From UBA10908 sp964608965 (lineage in GTDB: Bacteria; Bacillota; Clostridia; Peptostreptococcales; Anaerovoracaceae), in the NCBI GenBank assembly GCA_964608965.1, contig CAZSPZ010000004.1, positions 1 to 64,000 of the forward strand: a stretch of 64,000 nucleotides of DNA, read 5' to 3'. Below are positions 58,634-64,000 of the stretch, one piece after another. The stretch's first letter is position 1. The number at the start of each line of letters is the position of its first letter. The notes under the pieces were generated by a model, which worked only from the letters and a program-made list of their open reading frames with translations, searched no databases and was not told the DNA's origin. The position numbers and the translations under genes are program-made.

Positions 58634-58747
58634 ATGAAAGTAAGAAGTTCAGTGAAACCTATCTGCGAAAAATGTAAGGTGATCAAGAGAAACGGTAAAG
58701 TTATGATCATCTGTGAAAATCCAAAGCATAAGCAGACGCAAGGTTAA
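58634..58747 (+). CDS. rpmJ: 50S ribosomal protein L36, zinc form
   Basis: A 37-residue gene after infA. It reads MKVRSSVKPICEKCKVIKRN, then GKVMIICENPKHKQTQG and TAA. The zinc ligands C11, C14, C27 and H32 are all present. ATAGGAGAG lies upstream. Confidence 0.97.
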   Translation: MKVRSSVKPICEKCKVIKRNGKVMIICENPKHKQTQG

Positions 58748-58897
58748 AAAACGAATGAATAGGCAGCCTCGGGTGCGGCTGGTTTCGTATGAAGTATTTT
58801 GTAGAGACAACCCGGCAGCCATTTCACAAAAAACCGGAAACGCTTTAAGCGTTACCGGCAGTATAGAAACAGCTACAGTTATATAGGAGGTAGAATT
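58748..58897 (+). promoter_or_regulatory. Leader before rpsM with hairpins (possible S4 target)
   Basis: The largest gap within the spc-alpha part (150 bp). It holds CCGG-AAACGCT / AGCGTT-A-CCGG (58834-58858), a strong hairpin with one mismatch, and GC-rich repeats GGCAGCC (58761-58767 and 58814-58820). In E. coli S4 controls the alpha operon from the rpsM leader, so a regulatory structure is plausible here; no terminator or clear internal promoter is seen. Confidence 0.4.
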
Positions 58898-59275
58898 ATG
58901 GCTCGTATAGCCGGTGTCGATTTACCCAGAGAAAAAAGAGTAGAAATCGGACTCACCTATATCTACGGAATCGGAAGACCTACGGCCACCGCCATTTTGG
59001 AGAAGGCCGGTGTAAATCCTGACACAAGAGTCAAGGATCTGTCGGAAGATGAAGTGGGTGCTATCAGAAAAATCATCGAGGCGGAGTATGATGTGGAAGG
59101 CGATCTGAGAAGAGACGTTTCCATGAACATCAAACGTCTGATGGAAATCGGATGCTACAGAGGAATCAGGCACAGAAGAAACCTGCCCGTACGCGGACAA
59201 AACACGAAGAACAACAGCCGTACCAGAAAAGGTCCCAAAAAGACCGTCGGCAGGAAAAAGAAAGCGACTAAGTAA
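58898..59275 (+). CDS. rpsM: 30S ribosomal protein S13
   Basis: 125 residues. MARIAGVDLPREKRVEIGLTYIYGIG and the C-terminal RHRRNLPVRGQNTKNNSRTRKGPKKT-type tail identify it. It makes the main head bridge to the 50S. AGGAGGT precedes the ATG. Confidence 0.98.
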   Translation: MARIAGVDLPREKRVEIGLTYIYGIGRPTATAILEKAGVNPDTRVKDLSEDEVGAIRKIIEAEYDVEGDLRRDVSMNIKRLMEIGCYRGIRHRRNLPVRGQNTKNNSRTRKGPKKTVGRKKKATK

Positions 59276-59289
59276 GGAGGTAAGCTTAA

Positions 59290-59685
59290 ATGGCAACAGT
59301 AAAGAAAACTGTACGCAAAAAGAGAAGAGAACGCAAGAACATTGAAAGCGGTCAGGCTCATATCCAGGCTTCCTTCAATAACACTCTTGTCACTTTAACA
59401 GATTTAAACGGAAACGCTCTGGCATGGTCCAGCGCAGGTTCTTTGGGCTTTAAGGGCTCCAGAAAATCAACACCGTTCGCAGCGCAGATGGCCGCTGAAG
59501 CAGCAGCCAAAGGCGCCATGGAACACGGACTCAAGACGGTCGAAGTATACGTAAAGGGACCAGGCTCCGGCAGAGAAGCCGCAATCAGAGCATTGCAGAC
59601 TGCCGGCCTTAATATTACATTAATTAAGGACATTACGCCAATTCCCCACAACGGCTGCAGACCGCCGAAGAGAAGAAGAGTTTAG
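59290..59685 (+). CDS. rpsK: 30S ribosomal protein S11
   Basis: 131 residues with AHIQASFNNTLVTLTDLNGN and the conserved C-terminal PIPHNGCRPPKRRRV. It lines the mRNA path on the 30S platform. AAGGAGGT precedes the ATG. Confidence 0.98.
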   Translation: MATVKKTVRKKRRERKNIESGQAHIQASFNNTLVTLTDLNGNALAWSSAGSLGFKGSRKSTPFAAQMAAEAAAKGAMEHGLKTVEVYVKGPGSGREAAIRALQTAGLNITLIKDITPIPHNGCRPPKRRRV

Positions 59686-59703
59686 TAAGGGAGGTTAAGC
59701 AAT

Positions 59704-60327
59704 ATGGCAAGATATACAGGACCTTCCTGCAGACTTTGCAGAAGAGAAGGACAGAAGCTGTTCTTAAAGGGCGAGAGATGCTATAGCGGCAAATGCGCGC
59801 TTGAAAAGAGAAATTATGCCCCCGGTCAGCACGGGCAAGGCAACAGAAAGAAGATTTCCAACTATGGGCTTCAGCTGAGAGAAAAGCAAAAAGCCAAAAG
59901 ATTCTACGGACTTCAGGAAACTCAGTTCAAGAATTACTTTGTTAAGGCTGCCGCTAAAAAAGGAATCACGGGCGACAATCTTTTGATCATGTTGGAAACA
60001 AGAATGGACAATACGGTTTTCCGTATGGGATTCGGTTCCTCCAGAAAAGAAGCAAGACAGTTAGTCTGTCACGGACATTTTACATTAAACGGCAAAAAGG
60101 TGGATATCCCTTCGCTGTTGGTAAAGCCCGGAGACGTAATTAAGGTTAAGGAAAGCAGTGTCTCTTCTCCTAAGTTTAAGGAGATTAAAGAGATGACGAT
60201 AAGCACTCCCGCATGGATCAGCATTGATTTGGATAAACTGGAAGGCCGCGTTATATCGCTTCCTGCCAGAGATATGATCGATACGCCGGTGGAAGAACAT
60301 CTGATCGTCGAGCTGTACTCGAAGTAA
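59704..60327 (+). CDS. rpsD: 30S ribosomal protein S4, zinc form
   Basis: 207 residues. The N-terminus has four Cys (C9, C12, C26, C31) forming the C+ zinc site, followed by the S4 RNA-binding domain (RMDNTVFRMGF and SRKEARQLVCHGHFTLNGKKVDIPS). It initiates 30S assembly. In Firmicutes rpsD is often elsewhere (as in B. subtilis); here it is inside the alpha operon as in many Clostridia. Confidence 0.98.
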   Translation: MARYTGPSCRLCRREGQKLFLKGERCYSGKCALEKRNYAPGQHGQGNRKKISNYGLQLREKQKAKRFYGLQETQFKNYFVKAAAKKGITGDNLLIMLETRMDNTVFRMGFGSSRKEARQLVCHGHFTLNGKKVDIPSLLVKPGDVIKVKESSVSSPKFKEIKEMTISTPAWISIDLDKLEGRVISLPARDMIDTPVEEHLIVELYSK

Positions 60328-60387
60328 TCAATCCCTTAATTTGTAAGAACATATCTGTTTGGTTAATTAAAGAAGGAGGGATTTTGA

Positions 60388-61335
60388 GTGATCGAAATTG
60401 AAAAGCCAACCATCGAATGCGTATATTCGGATGAAGATGCGAACTACGGCAAATTTATCGTAGAACCCCTCGAGAGAGGTTACGGAACAACACTGGGCAA
60501 CAGTCTAAGGAGAATTCTTTTAAACTCCCTGCCCGGAACGGCTGTCACCTCCGTAAAGATAGATGGCATACTACACGAATTTTCCACCATACCCGGCGTC
60601 AAGGAAGATGTGACAGAGATCATCCTTAACTTAAAGAAATTGGCCATCTCCCTTCGGGGCGAAGACACAAAACGCGTTATCATCAACGCGCAGGGGCCAA
60701 TGGAAGTGACTGCTGCCGACATCATTGCCGACAGCGAGCTGGAGATTTTTAATCCGGATTTGCATATTGCAACTTTGGAGAACAACGCAAGTCTGGTCAT
60801 GGAAATTAATATCTCCACAGGCAGAGGCTATGTTCCGGCGGATCAGAACAAGAACGAGAATACCCCTATTGCGGTTATTCCCATGGACAGTATCTATACA
60901 CCTGTCAGCAAGGTCAATTATACGATTGAGAACACAAGAGTCGGCCAAGTGACCGATTACGATCGATTGATTCTTGAAATATGGACCGACGGCAGCATTT
61001 CCCCGGAAGAGGGTGTGTCCATCGGTGCAAAGATTATGCAGGAGCATCTGAAACTGTTCATCGACCTTACCGAAAGCATGAATTCTATGGAAATCATGGT
61101 GGAAAAGGAAGAAGATCAGAAAGAGAAAGCTTTGGAGATGAGCATCGAAGAACTGGAACTTTCCGTTCGTTCGTTTAACTGTTTAAAGCGTGCTGCCATT
61201 AACACGGTCGAAGAACTTACCCGTAAGTCAGAAGACGAAATGATGAAAGTCAGAAACTTAGGCAAGAAATCTTTGGACGAGGTAAAGCACAAATTAGAAG
61301 AATTGGGTCTCGGTTTAAAACCGAGCGATGAATAG
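60388..61335 (+). CDS. rpoA: RNA polymerase alpha subunit
   Basis: 315 residues, starting at GTG (60388) after AAGGAGGG. The N-terminal assembly domain has FIVEPLERGYGTTLGNSLRRILLNSLPG; the C-terminal domain has LELSVRSFNCLKRAAINTVEEL and RNLGKKSLDEVKHKLEELGL, which contacts UP elements and activators. The 60-bp gap after rpsD contains nothing else recognisable. Confidence 0.98.
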   Translation: MIEIEKPTIECVYSDEDANYGKFIVEPLERGYGTTLGNSLRRILLNSLPGTAVTSVKIDGILHEFSTIPGVKEDVTEIILNLKKLAISLRGEDTKRVIINAQGPMEVTAADIIADSELEIFNPDLHIATLENNASLVMEINISTGRGYVPADQNKNENTPIAVIPMDSIYTPVSKVNYTIENTRVGQVTDYDRLILEIWTDGSISPEEGVSIGAKIMQEHLKLFIDLTESMNSMEIMVEKEEDQKEKALEMSIEELELSVRSFNCLKRAAINTVEELTRKSEDEMMKVRNLGKKSLDEVKHKLEELGLGLKPSDE

Positions 61336-61355
61336 CGCAAGAAGGAGGATTCGCA

Positions 61356-61697
61356 ATGCCCGGATATAGAAAGTTGGGAGTTAAAACTGCCCACAGAAAA
61401 TCCATGCTGAGAAATCTTGTGACAGATCTTTTCCGCGAAGGCCGCATTCAAACGACCGAATGCAGAGCAAAAGAAGCAAGAAGAGAAGCTGAAAAGATGA
61501 TCACATTGGCAAAGCGCGGCGATTTGCACGCCAGAAGACAAGTTCTGGCCTATGTAATGAACGAAGATGTTGTTACAAAACTCTTCGACGAGATCGCGCC
61601 AAAGTACGAGGAACGCAACGGCGGATATACGAGAATTTTGAAGTTGGGACCCCGCAAGGGCGACGCTGCAGAAGTCGTGTTCTTAGAACTGGTATAA
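61356..61697 (+). CDS. rplQ: 50S ribosomal protein L17
   Basis: 113 residues: MPGYRKLGVKTAHRKSMLRNL, then VTDLFREGRIQTTECRAKEARREAEKMIT and GGYTRILKLGPRKGDAAEV. Last gene of the ribosomal cluster. GAAGGAGGA precedes the ATG. Confidence 0.98.
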   Translation: MPGYRKLGVKTAHRKSMLRNLVTDLFREGRIQTTECRAKEARREAEKMITLAKRGDLHARRQVLAYVMNEDVVTKLFDEIAPKYEERNGGYTRILKLGPRKGDAAEVVFLELV

Positions 61698-61715
61698 TAA
61701 AACACAACAATCAGC

Positions 61716-61761
61716 AAACAGGAGGTAAACGGTTATCACCCCGGATGCCTCTTGTTTTTTT
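61716..61761 (+). terminator. Terminator of the ribosomal supercluster
   Basis: AAACAGGAGG (61716-61725) pairs with CCTCTTGTTT (61748-61757, one G:U), followed by more T. It is about 20 bp after rplQ. The following 61762-61908 has no gene; a TATACA (61880-61885) may be part of the promoter for the potassium genes, but no good -35 is at the right distance. Confidence 0.8.
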
Positions 61762-61908
61762 GCTTCGACGACGCTCGTCAGGCCAAACATTTGCTGCCTT
61801 TTCCTGCGTACACAGGCGATATTAACACTTTATTAACGCCAATCCTCCATTATTTGCGGCATCTTTATTCTTTTAGGTGTATACATTTACAGGAGGCAGG
61901 TGACTGAA

Positions 61909-62352
61909 ATGACAAATGTAATCCTTATATGTTCCATAGTATGCATCATGGCATTTGGCTATTATGTCATGTGCCGTCTGGATGAATTTGTCGGAAGCAG
62001 AGAGTCGCTCGTTTCATCGATAAAATATTCTGACAAGGATGTTTTATTGTTCAAAGGATCTTTCGATGCTTATTCGTTGCTCTCCCAAAACAAGTTGACA
62101 TACGATGTCGTCGAATTTCCTTCTTTGCCGGCCTTATGCCGGTATCGTGTTGTCATCGGCCTCTCCGAGAACGATTTGGATAATCTCTTGGTTTGTGTCA
62201 GCGCAAAACGTGCGAACCCGTCTTGTAAGACTGTTGCAAGGTGCAACACTCAGATTTACCGCGAAGTTTTTAAACGTCAAGATGTGGATGCTGTGATATT
62301 CGATGTGGAACAGGTAAAAACCATTCTTAATGAATGGAAGGTGATCATTTGA
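61909..62352 (+). CDS. Membrane-anchored, degenerate RCK_N/TrkA-like protein upstream of TrkH
   Basis: A 147-residue protein I do not know as a described family. Residues 3-22 form one membrane helix. Residues ~44-132 resemble a shortened TrkA-type Rossmann (RCK_N) domain: the block VVIGLSENDLDNLLVCVSAKR...KTVARCNTQIYREVFKRQDVDAVIF follows the pattern of TrkA's second half. The glycine-rich NAD-binding loop is missing (KGSFDAY stands in its place). The ATG at 61909 is preferred, with AGGTGA before it; a GTG at 61900 is the alternative. It overlaps the trkH start by 4 bp, so it is translated with TrkH and probably acts on it. Confidence 0.7.
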   Translation: MTNVILICSIVCIMAFGYYVMCRLDEFVGSRESLVSSIKYSDKDVLLFKGSFDAYSLLSQNKLTYDVVEFPSLPALCRYRVVIGLSENDLDNLLVCVSAKRANPSCKTVARCNTQIYREVFKRQDVDAVIFDVEQVKTILNEWKVII

Positions 62353-63671
62353 AAATTCGTTTAAGTTCAATGCAGGTGTTGTCGATAGGCTTCGCGCTGA
62401 TTATCGTCATCGGCGGCATCTTGTTATGGTTGCCTATATCCAATCGAGACGGCATACCTTTTATTAATGCCATCTTTACGTCTGCCTCGGCTGCTTGTGT
62501 TACCGGGTTAGTTGTTTACGATACCTATACACAATTCACGCTGTTCGGACAGGTTGTTATATTGACGCTGATTCAGGTCGGAGGACTTGGCTTTATGATG
62601 GTGGGAATATTATTTTCCATGTTCATGGGGCGTCGAATCGGGCTCCGCCAGCGGTCATTGTTGATGGACTCTGTAGGTTTTTGGAAAGTCGGCGGTATCG
62701 TTAGGCTGACAAGGCGCGTCTTGATTGCGACAGGAATTGCCGAGTTTGTCGGGGCACTTTTTTTGGCCTTTCGTTTTTGCCCCAGGTTTGGTTTGTGGGA
62801 AGGAATTTGGATTGCCATATTCCATTCCGTTTCCGCTTTCTGCAATGCGGGCTTTGATATTATGGGGCGGATTACACCGAATAGCTCTTTGATGGCTTTT
62901 TCCGACGATTGGGTTGTGAACCTTACCATTGTGGGGCTGATTATCTTCGGCGGATTGGGGTTCTTTTTATGGAACGATGTGTTTGAAAACAAATGGCATG
63001 TATCAAAATATCAACTTCACACAAAGATTGTACTCTCGATGACGGCAGTGCTTATCACTCTTGGAACTGTTGGATTCTTCTTCATTGAAAAGGAATCCGC
63101 ATTTGACGGACTCCCATTTGGTGAAAGACTGCTCGCTTCATTGTTTCAGGCAGTAACGCCCAGAACCGCAGGGTATAATACCATAGATTTAAATACTCTC
63201 AGCGAAGGAGGCACGCTATTGACGATGGTGCTTATGCTGATCGGTGCCGGTTCAGGTTCAACGGCAGGCGGTATAAAAGTGACGACGTTGGCCGTTTTGC
63301 TTTTATCGGTTATCGCCCAAGCCAAGAGCCATGACGATCTGAATATATTCGGGCGCAGGCTGGAGGACGATGCGGTAAAAAGAGCTTGTTCCAGTACCGC
63401 GTTATATGTCATGTTAAGCGTAACAGGTTGTTTTATTTTATGCGTTCAAGGATTTTCTATCAGCGATTCGATGTTCGAGGCATTGTCTGCAATCGGAACG
63501 GTGGGCCTTACTGTAGGAATAACACCTCATTTACCTATGCTGTCAAAAATTGTGATTATATTGCTGATGTACATCGGCAGAGTGGGGAGCCTTTCTGTGG
63601 CGATGGCTATGGCGCGCAGAAGAGAAGACCCGCGACTTAAAAAGACTACCGAAAAAATCATTATCGGATAA
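62349..63671 (+). CDS. trkH: Potassium uptake protein TrkH/KtrB family
   Basis: A 440-residue K+ channel-like subunit with four pore-forming repeats; selectivity-loop segments are TSASAACVTGL, FHSVSAFCNAGFD, FQAVTPRTAGYNT and the following GSGSTAGGIKVTT, and EALSAIGTVGLTVG. The TTG at 62349 is the likely start (AAGGTGA 5 bp before; relatives begin with an equivalent of KIRLSSMQ); an ATG at 62334 is possible. It overlaps the small RCK-like gene by 4 bp and is followed by trkA after 10 bp. Length is nearer KtrB (about 445) than E. coli TrkH. Confidence 0.94.
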   Translation: MKIRLSSMQVLSIGFALIIVIGGILLWLPISNRDGIPFINAIFTSASAACVTGLVVYDTYTQFTLFGQVVILTLIQVGGLGFMMVGILFSMFMGRRIGLRQRSLLMDSVGFWKVGGIVRLTRRVLIATGIAEFVGALFLAFRFCPRFGLWEGIWIAIFHSVSAFCNAGFDIMGRITPNSSLMAFSDDWVVNLTIVGLIIFGGLGFFLWNDVFENKWHVSKYQLHTKIVLSMTAVLITLGTVGFFFIEKESAFDGLPFGERLLASLFQAVTPRTAGYNTIDLNTLSEGGTLLTMVLMLIGAGSGSTAGGIKVTTLAVLLLSVIAQAKSHDDLNIFGRRLEDDAVKRACSSTALYVMLSVTGCFILCVQGFSISDSMFEALSAIGTVGLTVGITPHLPMLSKIVIILLMYIGRVGSLSVAMAMARRREDPRLKKTTEKIIIG

Positions 63672-63681
63672 GGAGAAAAAA

Positions 63682-64000
63682 ATGAAATCATTCTTAGTAA
63701 TAGGCCTGGGCTGTTTCGGCCAATATTTATCCACAAAGCTTATGGACCTTGGCAACGAAGTGATGGCCGTAGATAAGAACGAAGACCGTGTCAATCATTT
63801 GGCGCCTATCGTTACAGCTTCTCAGATTGGCGATTGTCAGGACGAAGAAGTGCTGCGCGCTCTTGGTGTGAAAAATTTTGACGCCTGCTTTGTGTGCGTA
63901 AGCGATGACTTTCAATGTTCTCTGGAAGTCACCTCTATGTTGAAGGAACTCGGCGCCAAACATGTTGTCGCAAGGGCTGAAAGAGATAAGCAAGCGAAAT
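63682..64000 (+). CDS. trkA: Potassium uptake regulatory subunit TrkA/KtrA (5' part, cut by window end)
   Basis: The reading frame is open from the ATG at 63682 (after AAGGAG) to the window edge, giving 106 residues. It is an intact RCK_N domain: nucleotide-binding GLGCFGQYL, acidic strand end VMAVDKNEDRV, GDCQDEEVLRALGV, and VCVSDDFQCSLEVTSMLKELGAKHVVARAE. TrkA/KtrA binds NAD(H), ATP or ADP on the cytoplasmic side and gates TrkH/KtrB. The C-terminal part lies outside the window. Confidence 0.93.
   Translation, partial: MKSFLVIGLGCFGQYLSTKLMDLGNEVMAVDKNEDRVNHLAPIVTASQIGDCQDEEVLRALGVKNFDACFVCVSDDFQCSLEVTSMLKELGAKHVVARAERDKQAK

Noticed and set aside
1..64000. CRISPR arrays, insertion sequences, prophage or integration sites
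   Set aside because: No regularly spaced repeats, transposase, integrase or phage genes are seen, and no tRNA-end duplication that would mark an attachment site.

Overview
The window looks like a chromosomal segment of an anaerobic Gram-positive bacterium of the class Clostridia. The signs are a six-gene Rnf complex in the order C-D-G-E-A-B, an oxygen-independent (class III) ribonucleotide reductase, minimal two-gene Fe-S assembly systems, Zn-ribbon forms of S4, S14 and L36, a firmicute S10-spc-alpha ribosomal supercluster, strong AGGAGG ribosome binding sites and many firmicute-type lipoproteins. A family-level guess (Anaerovoracaceae-like amino-acid fermenters, suggested by PepV, an ornithine-racemase-type enzyme and Rnf) is low confidence. 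I see no phage, insertion sequence, CRISPR array or clear pseudogene.

Layout. Positions 1-2.7 kb hold the 3' part of tRNA-Ala(GGC) and a large c-di-GMP synthase/hydrolase. 2.7-4.4 kb is a SulP anion transporter. 4.5-11.2 kb is a six-gene copper operon: an HMA-SafE-cupredoxin fusion, CopA, an unknown lipoprotein, CopZ, a response regulator, and a histidine kinase with a Met-rich sensor loop. 11.3-14.8 kb (minus strand) holds a membrane protein, a ferredoxin and an iscU-iscS pair with its Rrf2/IscR regulator. 14.9-20.4 kb has an M23 peptidase, MntP plus an MFS transporter, and divergently a Zn/Cd efflux operon (SmtB-like repressor, free HMA protein, P-type ATPase). 20.5-22.2 kb is a two-gene SufC/SufB-like system. 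22.4-27.4 kb has thiamine pyrophosphokinase, NrdG, NrdD with a fused redoxin domain, and a DUF362 ferredoxin.

27.5-33.3 kb carries a lipoprotein, homoserine dehydrogenase behind two palindromes, a Gx-transporter/NusG-II pair divergent from ApbE, an Ldh_2-family dehydrogenase and a TSUP permease. 33.4-38.5 kb (minus strand) is the Rnf operon, whose RnfG and RnfD carry the sites that ApbE would flavinylate. 38.7-45.7 kb is a six-gene operon (acyl-CoA synthetase, ornithine/alanine racemase family, substrate-binding lipoprotein, Nfu, CapA, PepV).

46.2-61.7 kb is the S10-spc-alpha cluster from rpsJ to rplQ, with secY, adk, map, infA and rpoA. A 315-nt structured leader precedes it. The window ends with a potassium-uptake locus: a small membrane-anchored protein resembling half of an RCK domain, then TrkH, then TrkA cut by the window edge.

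The observations I rate highest are the RCK-like membrane protein, the S10 leader RNA, the copper operon's fusion protein and sensor loop, the ApbE/NusG-II/Gx module, the paired operators of the Rrf2 regulator, and the coexistence of two minimal Fe-S assembly systems.
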